Assembly (NCBI GenBank): GCA_012184525.1
Contig: WOFQ01000060.1
Location: 160,720 to 224,719 of the forward strand
Reading direction: 5' to 3'
Length of the DNA: 64,000 bases
DNA from: Xenoacremonium recifei
Taxonomy: Eukaryota > Ascomycota > Sordariomycetes > Hypocreales > Nectriaceae
Part shown: piece by piece, positions 47,252 to 60,226 of the stretch
How the letters are laid out: the number at the start of each line of letters is the position of its first letter
How positions within the stretch are numbered: the first letter of the stretch is position 1
Notes under the pieces: model-generated
Told to the model about the DNA's origin: nothing
Database searches by the model: none
What the model saw: the letters and a program-made list of their open reading frames with translations, nothing else
Translations under genes and position numbers: made by a program

Positions 47252-47661
47252 GGTGGGATAGAGGGCCGGGTATAGTCCTTATACACTTGCTATGTTTCTT
47301 ACGACTGCGTTGATCTTGCATGATGTCGTGCGGTGTCGTTCGGAAGCTCGAGTTTGAGAGCCCTGGATTATTGGACTGGAGTCGGTAGTTGAAGTAGTTC
47401 ATAATTGTATCATATTATTCGTGCTGAAACGTGGGTATAGAGAAAGTGTTCCATGCAAATAGTATGACTCATGAGAGGGCGATTAAGAGTGCCATTCCGT
47501 TCTATTCCATGTCAAAACGTGTCATACCTCGTCTAATCTCAATCATCTAAACTCATCACAGTTGTATTCCATGCACGCCTTTCCAAGTCTCGATCCGTAT
47601 TAGAAAGCAATACCCAAACACCTTGACAAGTGACCCATTAAGCCCTGTGCATCCGATAAGT
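47252..47661. other. convergent spacer between HSE1 and the SNF2 gene
   Basis: 3' ends of two convergent genes; nothing else seen. Confidence 0.5.
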
Positions 47662-50600
47662 TCACCATCTTCGTCCATAAACCTCGCTCTCCTGTCTCAT
47701 CACCCCCGTTGGGCGCTTCATCATGGCGGCGGCCCTGCGGCCCTTCGCCTCGACATCCTCTGCCTCGTCTTCGTCGTCGTGGCCGAGCAGGTTGGAGCGC
47801 GTGTGGGTGCCTGGGCGGAACAGGTCCATCAGCTCGTTGAGGCCGAGCTTGAAGGCGCCCTTCTTGCGCATGCCGCCCTCGATGGCTTGCTCGGCCAGCA
47901 GCCGCTTCTTGGCCTGCAGGTCGAGGATACGCTCTTCGACGGTGTGCGCGACGGAGAGCTTGTACACAATCACGTCGACGGTCTGTGTGAGGCGGTGCAC
48001 GCGGTCGATGGCTTGTTCTTCGATAAACTGCGCAACTGTTAGTTGGGATGATGCTCAGGGGTAAGAGGGGGGGGACGTACGGGGTTCCAGAAGGGCTCGA
48101 GGATAACGACGCGTGTCGCGGCGGTGAGATTCAGGCCGAGACTACCACACTTGAGACTGCACAGCAGGACACGCGTGGATTTGTCGCCGCGCAGGCTGGC
48201 GAGGCTGGCCTCGCGCTCGTCGTTCTTCATGCTGCCGTCGTAGCGCACGAAGCGGAAGCCCTCCTTGCGCATGAAGGGCTCGATGAGGTCGAGCATGGAC
48301 GTGAACTGCGAGAAGACGATGAACTTGTGGTCGGCGACCTCGCCGTGGAGGATGCGGATGAGCTCGCGGATCTTGGCGGAGGCGAGGATCTGCGTGGTCG
48401 GCGAGTAGCCTGGGTGGTGAGCGTCATCGTCGTCGTCTGAGGAGAGGAGTTCGCTTTCTTCGATGCCGGTGTCGGACTCGGAGTCGGAAGCGGTTGTTGA
48501 GGTCGTGGAGGCGAGGGTTGAGTCGGCTTCTGTGGCAGAGGCGATGGAGACTTTGGATACGTCAGGGGAGTCCTTGAGCGTTTGGGATGCGAGCTGCTTC
48601 GTGATAGCTGAGACGGATAGGAGGGAGTCGTCGCTGTCATCGTCTGAAGCTTCACCGACAGATCGGTATCCCTTCTCCTGCTTTGCCTTCTCGTCGTCCA
48701 CAACGAAGCTGCTGAGGTTGCTTTGGTCCTGCATCTTGCTTTCGTCCTCATCCCCAGAGTCCTCAGATCCTATCCAATCGCCACCTCCCTCAGCATTCTC
48801 ATCCTCTTCACCGCCAGCCTTTCCTAGTCGGAGGTTGCCCTGCTCGCCTTCGTCGACAAGCCAGCTTCCCTCAGCCTCCTCATCGTCGCTATCGATGATT
48901 GCTTTACGGTTCTGCAGCCGGCGGGTGGGCTTTGTTGGTTCAGCATCGACTTCATCATCACTGTCTAGGATAGCCTGGCGATGTCGAGGTCTGCGGGCGG
49001 CCTTTTGCGGCTCACCGTCTTCCTCATCATCACTGTCAACCAGGACATGGTCCTTACGACGCGCGGAAGCCTCGTGAGGCTCCTTGTCTTCGCCTTTCTC
49101 CTTGGTAGAATGCTTCTTGGGAACAAGCCTCTGCTTCTCGACCTTCTTCACCTTGGACTTCTTCTTGGACTTCTTCCGCTCCGGTTCCTCGTGCGTCTTG
49201 AAGTAAGCCAAATCTTCATAGCACTCTGAACACATGTCCCTGCCTAGCTTCTCCTCCTCCTGGCTGACAGCCTTCCCACAGATGCTGCAGCTCTTGGTGG
49301 CTATGCCCACGCCCGCGAACATATCTGCAAGCGCATCCACGTCAGCATCTTGGGACTTTTGGCTCGAGTCCATGGACAGCGCATCCTTGTCTTTCTCTAA
49401 TTTACCCTCAACCAACTTGGGGTGGTTGCAGGCTTGTCGAAGACGTAGAAGAATGGTCAGAGCGTTGGCGTAGTTCATTTTGCCTCTAAGCATGTTCTCG
49501 ATGCTCTTGTCGGCGCGAGCTTCGAGCCGGTTGTAGAATTTGAGTTCGGCGGGTGACAATTTGGTGGAAACGGTAACGACCTTGCGCTCCGTCACTTTGA
49601 AACCGGTGCTGGAGCCTTCGCCTTCTGCTGATGGCTTGCCACCTGGGTTCAATGCACCAGCTTCCTTCAGAATGTCCTTTGTGCGGCGCTTCATGAAGCA
49701 TCTCAACAAATTGTGTAGTCTGCTGATGGCGATGTGGCCTCTGCCGTTCTTCAGAGGTTGGTCGATGTGGTTCTTCCATTCCTTCAGGTCGTCGTAGGGA
49801 CGAATGCGGAGGAATTTGATGAGTGACTGGAGCTCGTCCAGGTTGTTCTGCATGGGCGTGCCAGACAGACACCATCGATACTCCGATCTCAGTGCACAGC
49901 AGGCCTTGGTCGCTTTAGCATTGCGGTTCTTGATGGTATGCGCTTCATCGAGGACAACACGCCACCAGTGAAGACCAAAAGCCCCGACTTTGACACCGCC
50001 CTCAGCATCTGAAGAGTGGTTGTGCTCGGAGACGAGGATCTGGTAGGTGGTGATGACCACGTCGTAGAGAGCAAGATCCTGGAACCTCTTCGTTCGCTGG
50101 GGCCCGTGATGCACGCAAACTTTGAGACCATGGGATTTTTGCACTTTGTCCTTAATTTCGTGTTCCCATTGTCGGATCAATGCGAGAGGGGCGACCACCA
50201 GCGTGGGCTTGTTGATCTTTTCGTAATGAGTCTTCCATTCTTTCGAGTCTTTCTCCGGCTTCTGGTTCTGAAGGATGAGCGAAATCGTCTGCAGGGTCTT
50301 TCCCAGACCCATGTCATCAGCGAGAATGCCACCTTTGGGAACCTTTCCTCGCTTCACAGGTCCCAGTTCTCGGCCGCGCATCCAGGCGACACCTTCAACC
50401 TGGTGTGGCAGTAACTTTACCTTCAGGCCTTCCACTGTGCCGTCCTTCTCGTTTCTCTTTTCCTTTGGCTTATCGCCGCCCTCTGAATTCTTCTCACCAT
50501 CAGCTTCTTGTTCTTCCTCCTCGTCTTCATCCATTCCACCCTCGAGCAAGGCCTTCAAATCTGCGTTTGCCTTTTGCGGATCAGTGTAGAAAACCTCCTC

Positions 50601-51218
50601 GCCGAATTGTCTTGGCTTCGGTGCGGCCGGCGCAATGTTGGCATTCGAGTTGAACATGGGCATCGGTGGCGGTCTCCTGTCCTGATAAGTCGGAGCTGGA
50701 GGTCCGGACATTCTCGTCGCATCAAGGTGATGCTCTGGCCTTGTGCGCTGCCGAATGAAAGGATCCGCTCGCTGCTTGCGAGACGACATCATCTTCGTCG
50801 GGTGGCCGAAGACCGGCATGTTTGTAGCCATTCCGCTGGCGGAAGACGAAGACGACGGATTGAACGGCTCGCCCATACCGGCCCGCACCTGGCCCTTAAG
50901 CGATGCGAAGCCGTTAACGAGCGCCGTGATGTCGACATCGCTATCAGGCGTGTGCTCGCGTTGCACATTGCCGTTGCTGAGCTTGGTAGACTGCAGTGGC
51001 ACTTTTGGGGGAGCTCGCTCGTTGACCATGGCTGCATCTAGCGCTCTCAGGGCGGTTGTAGGGGTATTGTTTCGAGAAGTGGTTGGAAACAATGTTGATG
51101 TTGTTGAAGATGCGAAGTCGGGCTTGCGAGACGAGGAGATGGTGCTTGGGGGCGGATTAAAAGCGAATCGGGCGCCCGGCTTCGAACTCGCAGAGTCGTT
51201 CGGACGACGACTCATCAA
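47662..51218 (-). CDS. SNF2-family DNA-dependent ATPase (Rad5/Rad16/Uls1-like group)
   Basis: Exons 51218-48081 and 48027-47662 give 1167 residues. Splicing joins LEPFWNP to FIEEQAIDRVHRL, completing helicase motifs V-VI. The N-terminal ~210 residues are Ser-rich and disordered. The ATPase core has DDMGLGKTLQ near 300, DEAH near 422 and SGTPMQNN. Between the two core lobes sits a long insert of about 300 residues with a CxxC...CxxC zinc site near 641 (CSICGKAV, CSEC) and an acidic, repeated DSDDE region. The second lobe starts near 950 (KFIVFSQFTSMLDLIEPF). A true RING is not evident, so Rad5 or Rad16 itself is less likely. Role in chromatin or DNA repair is inferred from family. Confidence 0.88.
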
Positions 51219-51961
51219 ACCGCTTCGTCTGCTTTCGCGGCAGTTGGGTGGGGGAAAGTTGCTGGTGTATAAACGTGAAAGGATTCACGCTGCCAAAGTC
51301 TCAGTTGCACGTTTGTTTCCGTTGGGCTATGACATAATCAACTGAATTGCCCCAGCAACTGCAGGTACCAAAAGCGTGGCGCTCCTTCCCGCGTCAAGTA
51401 CCCCGCGTTAAGCCCTTTTATTGCACAAATTTCATAGTGCAGCATCCAACGTGCATAAGCTGGATTCATATTTAAACCCCCAGTATTCATAAAGCTTGTT
51501 AATGTTCTTGTAAATCAGGTAACTCTGCGTGAGCAGTATTGATTCCATTGTGCCAGTGTCCTTCTCGTCTGTGCCTCGCTTCAATATAGCCAAAACATCA
51601 TAGTAACTTCCAACTGATTCCCTCAAGCTTGGAAAAACTACCGCATCCCCAACCCTGCCAAATGTTCATCTTCAAAGCTACTGTCCTTGTCCATGACCTG
51701 AGCAATCATTTTAGCCAGCCACGTTCGCTGCTAATTCAGCGTAGTAACAGACGACGTCCCATCACTTGGATGGAAGCGGGTTTATCGAAGACCTGAACGC
51801 ACCAGAACATCCTTTGCCTCTCCTCGGCCCAAGCATGTCTCTCACGTTCTTGGGGCTGGGCCAAGACCCCCAACTGCTTGGCCCGAAGGGATGTTGCTTG
51901 TGGCTGGTCAGAGCTCTTCTGCGTCTTTAATGTCCGTGTTCCGATCTCTTCGTTCCTGGGA
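51219..51961. other. intergenic region between centrin and the SNF2 gene
   Basis: About 740 bases with no supported gene; presumably the SNF2 promoter and the start of its leader. Confidence 0.5.
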
Positions 51962-52628
51962 CTAGCCGGCCTCTTCCATCATCTGAATGAACTCTTCCAG
52001 GTTGACACCGCCTTTGCCCTCGTGGTCGAGGTGTTCAATCATACTTTGGATTTCTTCATCGGTCATGGTTCTCTCCTCTTTGATATCCTGAGCTAACCGC
52101 CTCATATCGTCAAATGAGATGATGCCGTCCCCATCATAGTCAAACATGTTGAAAACCTTGGTGGCCTCCTCCCGGGGATCGCGATTGGCCAGGAGCTTGG
52201 CGGCACATAAGCGGAACTGGTCGAGGTAGAGGTAGAGTCGATTGACAGGACAATTGTGAGCATCTTGCCAATCTGGAGGTATGGTGCCGTAGGTCTCTAG
52301 CTCTCTGAAGTATTCGGGCTTGGGTAGGTCGAATCCAAGAGCTGCTAACGAATGTCGGAATTCGTAGCTGTTTAACCACCCCTTTTTCTTCATATCCATG
52401 AGATCGAACTATGACACATAAGGTGAGCAGGGACCCTTGACTGGAGAAGCGGCGGTGAAAACCTACGACTTCATCGATATGCTCTCGGTCCTCTTGGGGA
52501 ATGTTGTTGTATTCTTCATTGGCCGAGACTTGTGGTGCGACAGGTTGCTTGCTCAGTGAAGGATGCCCCGATATGGGTCCTATTGACCGGACTGGAAATG
52601 AAGGCCGCGGAGTTGTGTGAGGATTCAT
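51962..52628 (-). CDS. CDC31: centrin (Cdc31-like EF-hand protein)
   Basis: Centrins act at spindle pole bodies and, in fungi, in mRNA export and DNA repair complexes. Exons 52628-52467 and 52408-51962 give 202 residues; splicing joins REHIDEV to FDLMDMKKKGW, restoring EF-hand 1. EF-hand 3 is canonical (DYDGDGIISFDD), whereas hands 1, 2 and 4 have lost some ligands (hand 4 reads DHEGKGGVNLEE). The N-terminal ~45 residues are a poorly conserved extension. It shares a 1.1-kb divergent upstream region with the nucleoporin gene, Cdc31 being known to associate with nuclear-pore export factors; this adjacency may be coincidence. Confidence 0.85.
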
Positions 52629-53757
52629 TGTTTGCTCTGGGTTGTTGCAAGCTCGACGAAGAGGTGAAGGGGGCGAGCAATGTTATATGCGGATGGCGGT
52701 GGCTGGGGAGCAACCCAAGGATCGGTCGTCGCAGCCAACGGTGATTGATGTGGCTGAGCGCGGCGGCAGAGACCAAGACGAGGACAAAAAAGGCGATATT
52801 CAATATGGCGCAATCTGCTGGAGCTTCGCGGGGCGGTCGCGCGTTGGTGAAGCACTTCGCCGTGGTGTTGCAGGTCGACAAAAAGGCCGGGTAATGAATG
52901 GCTGGCGATGCGATGAAAGAGAAGATGCGACGCGACTAGGCGTAGCTGCGACGCGCCTGCAGGTCTCACCCGTGACGGGCCTTCACCCGCTGGAAGAATG
53001 CAGCCTCTGGCGCTGTGGCCGCCTATGAGAGCTGCCCCTGGCGCCATCCAGGTGAATCTGCCTTCCCTCGGCAAGGTACCCGCGCCCGTTGTACCGCGCC
53101 AGGCATCCGCCAGGCCGCAGTGACCTGCCTGCTAGTATCCCAATTACCGACGCTCATTGGCTGGCGTTAGTCATCACGCCCCAGCTGCCCAATCAAGCAC
53201 AAAGTTTTGGTCTGAGGCAGCAACGCAGCTGCAGCGAAAGCTGGCCATGACTGCAAAGAAAAGCTGGCTGGAGCACGACCAAGCACCTCGCCTCACCACG
53301 CTGGAGCCACTTTCATCACCGTCAACGTCGGCCAGCTCAGAGGTGAAAAAGGTGTAAAAGGGCGCGCCACCCTGCCTTTCCCGTCTGGCTCTTGCGACTG
53401 AGCATTCTCTCCTTTGAGTTCTTTGATTATTCTCTTCATTCTTGCTCTGTAGAGCTTTTTCCCCCCTGCGGCACGCTTTGCTGCAGCGTCAGTGCTTGAG
53501 GACGCAGCTGGTGCTCCTCCGCAGCGCGAAGCCGAAACTCCTTTCGACGCAGCAGCCGACGCGCCATCATCGACCGGCAATCAGTGCCATCTCGAGTCCG
53601 CGCGTGCGCTTTTCGGTCCACGTTTGCCCTCCTGTCACTTTCTCGAGCGATCGATTCGACAGGCAGTCAAGGGACGCGGGTGCGCGATTGGGTTCCGTAG
53701 AACCACGACGGCGAAAATCCCATCACAGAGCGCGGCCACGACTATTTAACGCCCGCC
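52629..53757. other. divergent promoter region between centrin and Nup145
   Basis: Both genes start outward from this 1.1-kb interval. No further gene or clear element recognised. Confidence 0.5.
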
Positions 53758-56700
53758 ATGTCGTTCGGCGGCGGCTTTGGGGGCTTCGGCCAGAACAATA
53801 ACACCAACACGACTGGTGGATTTGGCGGCTTTGGCTCGACAAACAACAACACCTCAGGTAAGCTTGCATTCCCATCCCACGACCGGCGCTCGACATCGGC
53901 GGTATTGACCAGTCCCGTTTTGAAGGTGGTTTTGGGACCAACACCAGCTTCGGCTCGAGCACAACCAATACCGGAGGCGGCTTGTTTGGCAACAACAACA
54001 ACAACGCAACTTCTAACACCAGTACGTTCGGCACATCTGGTACGCGACATATCCTACTTTGACCTCGCCGCCGCGTCCTTACGGTCCCGAGCGGGTTTTA
54101 CGCTCGGAAACAATACTCTGAACTGATGCTGACTATGGACTAGGCTTTGGATCCAACACAGGTGGCTTTGGCACCAACAAGCCTGCCTTCGGAGCGACGA
54201 CGAATACCTCCGGCGGTGGCCTATTTGGTTCACCAAGCACGAACACCGGGACCTCGGGTTTTGGAGGTTTTGGAACCAACAACAACACCACCACAACCTC
54301 GACGTTTGGCGGTGGTAACACTGGAGGTCTCTTTGGAGGCGGCAACACGAACAAAACCGGCTTCGGAACCACTACGAACACCGGAAACTCCCTATTTGGG
54401 GGAGGAAACACCAGCACCCCGACAACGAGTTTCGGTGGTGGCTTTGGGGCCTCAACCAACACCCTCGGAGGTGGTGTTGGCGACCCGCCAGGTACTGCCG
54501 GAACTCCCTTTCAGCCTACCAATGAGAAAGAAGCGAACAGCACCGCAACAAATGCCTTCCAGAACATTCTCTTCCTGGAACCCTACAAGAAGTGGTCAGC
54601 TGAAGAACTCAGGATGGCGGATTACGTACAGGGTCGAAGACATGGCAATGCCACCGGCGGCGGTGCCTTTGGCGTGAGCTCAGGCTTTGGAGGAGGAGGA
54701 TTTGGTACCAACACCAACACGACCAACACAGGGACCGGGTTTGGCACCAACACCAATACCACGGGTGGATTATTTGGAAATAACACAAATACCACGACGA
54801 ATACTTTTGGCCAGACGAATGCTGGTGGCTTTGGGTCTACTAATACCAATACTGCTGGTGGCCTCTTTGGTGCCAATGCGAACAAACCAGCTGGCGGTGG
54901 ATTGTTTGGTAGCACCACCAACACCAACACAGGTGGTGGCCTTTTTGGTGGTGGCAATACTGGCGGCTTCGGTTCAACGAACAACACCACTGGAGGTACC
55001 TTCGGCACTACCGCAACGAATACCAGTGGAGGTTTGTTCGGAAACAACCAAGCCAACCAGAATAAAGGCACTGGCTTCAGCTTCGGCAACGCTACCAACA
55101 ATGCCACCAACACTGGATTTGGTAATACCACAAACAATGCATTTGGAAGCACCAATACCAACACGAATACCGGAGGCGGCCTGTTTGGTAACACGAACAA
55201 TCAGCAGACGAACACTGGCGGTGGCCTCTTTGGCAACAACACCAACACGACGACTACTGGTGGTGGCCTTTTCGGAAACACCAACAACCAGGCGGCCACT
55301 AACACTGGAGGCCTTTTTGGTCAGAGCCAGCAGAAGCCGGCAGGAACTGGACTCTTCGGATCCCCTGCCACCACGAACACTGGCGGCGGCCTGTTCGGCT
55401 CCACGAACACCCAGCAGACGAACAACGCCTTTGGGTCTAACACGGCAACAAATACAGGAACTGGCCTGTTTGGACAGAACAAGCCTGCCACTGGCGGCGG
55501 TCTGTTTGGGTCTACTCCGGCAACCAACACCAATACCACCGGTACAGGTCTCTTCGGCGGACTTGGTACCAACAATCAAGCTCAGACAAACACCGGCGGC
55601 ACTGGGCTTTTCGGATCTACAAACACCCAACAGCAGAAGCCTGGCCTGTTTGGGAGCACCAACACGAACACTGGCACAGGGCTCTTCGGCAGCACTAATA
55701 CCCAGAATCAAGGTACTGGCTTGTTCGGAAGCACCATGAACTCGCAACAACAGAACAACCAGCTTGGTGGTTCCATCCTGGGCAACTCACAAAATAACAA
55801 TGTGCCTCAAGGCTTGACCGCAAACCTTAACGACGTTTCGGCATATGGTACGCCATCCCTCTTTGCGGGTGTGGGTGGCAATGAGGTACAAAACCCAGGC
55901 CCTCTGGCTACTCCTCTCAATGGTAGCTCGAAGCCACGAAGAAGCTCTATTCTGCCCATGTACAAGCTTGCCCCAGCCTCCTCTTCACGCTACGCCACTC
56001 CGCAGAAGCGAGGCTTCGGTTTCTCATACAGCAGCTACGGAACTCCGGGAGGGAGTCCTGCGAGCAGCATCTCCAGCACCCCCGGCGGACTTGGCCGTAG
56101 CCTTTTGGGTTCCAGCTCCGGTGGCTTGAGCAAGAGCATGTCTGTGAACAATCTTCGTCGAAGCTTCAACACCGAAGATAGTATTCTCGCTCCTGGTGCA
56201 TTCTCCTCTGGATCGCAGCCTCGCTGGTACGGCAGCACTGGATCCAAGAAGCTTGTAATCAACAGAGAGATTAGGAGCGATCTGTTTTCTACACCCCAGA
56301 AGGATAAGATCACTGGTGACGTGAACACAAGTTCTCGAAAACTATCCAAGCGAGTAAGCTTTGACACCAGCAACATGGAACCCGAGGAGGGTACTCCTGT
56401 TCGTGCACTACCCGCCCCCGAGGACGTTTTAAGCTCCCCTGCCGAGGAGACGCCTCGACAGACTCGAGTGAACAACATTGCAAGCGTTACCAACGGTACC
56501 AACGGCACGAAGACCCCCGAGATGGAGCAGGTCAAGGGCAAGGAGCTTGCTATTGTCCACGAGGAGGAGCACACTTCCACCCCCGAGTCCGTTGTCGCAG
56601 CCTCCTTCGACAACGTCCCCGGAGCGTACTGGATGCAGCCACCTCTTGATGATCTGAAGAACATGAACCGCATGCAGCGACAGAAGATCCCCGATTTTAC

Positions 56701-59700
56701 CGTCGGCCGTGACAATGTCGGGCACGTGGCGTTCAAGGTCCCTGTGGACATCAGCAATATCGACCTCGATGAGATCTGTGGCGGCATCATCCAGCTTGAG
56801 CCTCGATCTGCGACTGTGTACCCTATCGCTGCCAAGAAGCCTCCGGTTGGCAAGGGTCTCAATGTCCCCGCCAAAATTTGCCTCGAGCAGTCCTGGCCTC
56901 GCGGTGGTCGTGACAAGCGCATCAGCACTGATCCGAAGCGGTTTAACAAGCACGTCGAACGTCTCAAGCGCATTGAGAACACCACCTTCGAAAGCTACGA
57001 CAAGGATAGTGGTGTATGGATCTTCTCTGTCGAGCATTTCACAACATACGGCCTCGATGACGATGACGAGGACTCGGACACTGAGTTCGAGCCCGTCCAG
57101 CTCACTGCAGCTGAATCTCCTCAGGAGTCGATGGATGCTTCGGATCATTCCCCAATGGAGGATGACACCTTCGACTTTCGGCGGCACCGAGGGCTTCCTG
57201 GCACGTTCGACCAGCAGGAAGTGATGCATGAAGATGACTTCGCTGGCAAGCCGTCTTTTTTAGGGGTTAGCTCCGCGGATTCTGCACCCAACGACGTTCA
57301 GCTGTCTCTCGAAGACGAGTACACCGCTGACATGGGTGATGAATATGACGTGTCCGAGGATGAAGACATGGCGAGGTCTTCCTTCGAACACCATCTTGCC
57401 GCGGAGCACGAGTATGCCTCGTCCGAGGGTGGCCAGGATGTTCCCAAAAGCACTCCTGGTGGCATCCTCCGAGCTAGGATGCGAGCGATGAAGGGGTCCG
57501 TGGGTCCAGTTCAGCTCGAAGTCGCAGATGGCGACGATTGGATGGAGATGTTGCGCAAGACCGTGAGCCCCGTAAAGCGAGATCGACAACTGTTGAAGGA
57601 GCTGAATGGATCACCGTCCAGGCAAGGAAGTCTACTCATTGACCTTGACAAGAATGAGGGTGGCAGTTTGAGGAGGTCGATCTGGAAGAAGAACACAGCC
57701 AAAAATGACAGATTGGACGGATTGTCGGCAAGCACAATTGGCATGGATAACGGACGCGGATTTGCGACAAGTATCGACCTGATGAACTCTTTGTTCGAGA
57801 AGCCAAAGCCTGCATCTCAGAACCTCCGGGCCTCGGTCCCAGGCAAAGGTTTCCCCAAGGTCGGTTCCCTGGTTGTCTCTTGATTTGATCCCACAGAATG
57901 ATATGCTGGAGGCTCATGTATCTATGACTCTATATGAATTGAATGCTAAGTTTTGAATTAATTAGTGGCCCTACGAGCGACAAGACAAGACCCTTACTAT
58001 GGATGAGCGTGAGAAGGCATTCCACGATGGTGGTCGGCCGACCTGGGGACCTGACGAGACCCTGGTCGTCGAAAGACCTCTGGAGCCCGAGAATGCACGC
58101 CGAGCTCTTCGACAGACTGCCGATCTTCTTGCTTTCCAACGGTCAAGCATTCAAAGCGAGAAGCAGCAGGTCAGCTTGGCCACATTTTCAACTGAAGTAT
58201 GCCTTCTCTGCCCGTGATTGTGAAATTTGTATGTGTTACTAACTCGAGTAGTCGTCGAAGCGATATCTCAGGACTCAGGACCGTCTCACTAACATTCGTG
58301 TCATTGATGGCGTACCTGCAGCTTCCCTCCGCGCAACGAGCCTTAAAGATGTCTTCCACCACCAGGATATGAACGATCCTGCCAGTATCCAGGAGAAGCG
58401 TGTCTGGGAATTGGCCAGCATTCTGTTCGACCAAGTTGACGCGAAAGACTCAGAGTCCCAGTCACGGAAGACCAGACTTATGTCATTCTGGGCAGACCTC
58501 GTCGACCAGGCATCGTCTACTACCATTGGGCTAGCTGCGTCGAGTGAAGAGAAAGCAGTGGCTTGCCTTGCCGGGCATCGGATCGCCGAAGCCTGTAAGC
58601 ATCTCCTAGATGGCAAGAACTTCCGCCTAGCTACGCTGGTACCCCTCATCGGCACTGATGATGCCGCTAAGAAGGAGATGAGGGATCAGTTGAAGTCGTG
58701 GCAAGATTCCAAGATGTTGTCCGAGTTCTCCGAGCCTATCCGCACCATCTATGAGCTTTTGAGTGGCAATGTTTGTGTGTGCGAAGGAATGAAGAGTGTC
58801 CCCGTTGAAGATCGATTGGACTCTTTTGTCATCTCCAAAAAATTCGGCCTTGACTGGAAGCAGGCATTTGGTCTTCGATTGTGGTACGCTATTGCGCAAA
58901 GGGATGACCTAGCTGCTGCAGTTCAAAAGTACAAAGACGACATTGACCAGGAGAGGGAGTACTTGCCACTGCCATGGTACATCGATCAAGGCATCAAACC
59001 CCTTTGGGACGACGTCGATTCAAACAACAGACAAGATCTCCTCTGGGGACTTCTCCAGCTGTACACCGACAACTCGATCGATTTGGAGGCAATCCTTCGC
59101 CCCGAGAACTCTCAGCTCTCGCCGCTGGACATGCGTCTGACGTGGCAGCTTGGACTTGCTCTCGTAGCAACCGGAAGAGTCTCATACGGTCCTGATGGTG
59201 CGCAGAAGGGCGATGCCGCCACGATCTCGTACGCCGCGCAGCTGACCAGCGCTGGGGAATGGCTTGAGGCCATTTGGGTACTGCTCCATCTCAGCGACCC
59301 AATTTCGCGAACCAAGGCCATCCAAGAACACTTGTGCCGACACGCAGGGCTCATTGGTAACGAGTCAAGCATGGAATTTGGAGTGTTGACAGACAAGTTC
59401 CAGATCCCGTCGGCTTGGATCTGGGAGGCACTGGCCCTTTACATGCGCAGCGTCAAGAAGGATCCTTCATCCGAAGTGCACTGCCTCCTCCGGGCTGGAT
59501 CATTTGTTGAGGCTCATCGAATCTTGGCCCAACAAGTTGCACCTCTTGCAATCGTGGAGCGGGACTATGCAAACCTATCCGCTCTTATCGACCAGTTCGA
59601 GCATCGGAGGGAGGCCATCGCCGAGTGGTCATTGGGAGGCGAGATCTACAGCTATTTCCTGTCGCTCCTCCAGCACCGCGAGAAGAACGAAAACGTGCCC

Positions 59701-60006
59701 CTGGCTGTCTTGGAGCGGCTCTTGGCCGGCCTCCACGCGATGAATGAAGATGCGCCAGACACTGAGCTTTTGCGGTATGCGGCGGTGTCAGATATGGCTG
59801 ATGAGACGGCCAAGGAGATTTTGAGGGTGACGAAGAAGAAACAGGTACGTTCTTTGAGTGGTGCTGTAACAGTTCTTTGGGCTAACACGTTACAGGATAT
59901 GGAGTTCCGATCACGCATCCTTAATCTGCCACTTACACAGGATCGCCTGTTGGCGTATTCGGTGGATTTGAGCATGGATCGGTATCGAGAGGTGATGTCT
60001 CACTAG
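53758..60006 (+). CDS. NUP145: Nup145-type nucleoporin precursor (Nup98-Nup96 fusion, self-cleaving)
   Basis: Exons 53758-53857, 53926-54039, 54144-57859, 57966-58169, 58252-59844 and 59896-60006 give 1945 residues. The N-terminal half has dozens of GLFG/FG repeats lining the pore channel, with a Gle2-binding (GLEBS) segment near residues 208-240 (FQNILFLEPYKKW). The autoproteolytic domain spans about 890-1040; cleavage is expected after Phe1037 in HFTTYG, releasing a Nup98-like FG protein and a 908-residue Nup96/Nup145C scaffold of the Y-complex. The 106-nt intron at 57860 removes an in-frame stop seven codons beyond the donor, so the gene is one unit, not two. The last intron (51 nt) is in frame and stop-free, so retention would add 17 residues. 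Confidence 0.93.
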
Positions 60007-60226
60007 GAAGAGGGAGACGTGGGAGATGATTGGTTTTACATGTGAGGATTTTTCAGAGCTTGATTAATGGGAGTTGTAGGATTGCTCAAAAATAGGATCC
60101 GAGCGCGCCGTCAGGGAAGGGCGTGTACTTGAGAAAAAGGGCTGTAGGATTGTAGAATAGTAGTAGATAGCTTCATTATGCCACTTAATTCTGGGCAACT
60201 ACTGCACTGTTGGGGTTATGATCTTG

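Noticed and set aside
54974..55750. Minus-strand frame opposite the Nup145 FG repeats
   Set aside because: Repeat-derived antisense frame with no independent support.
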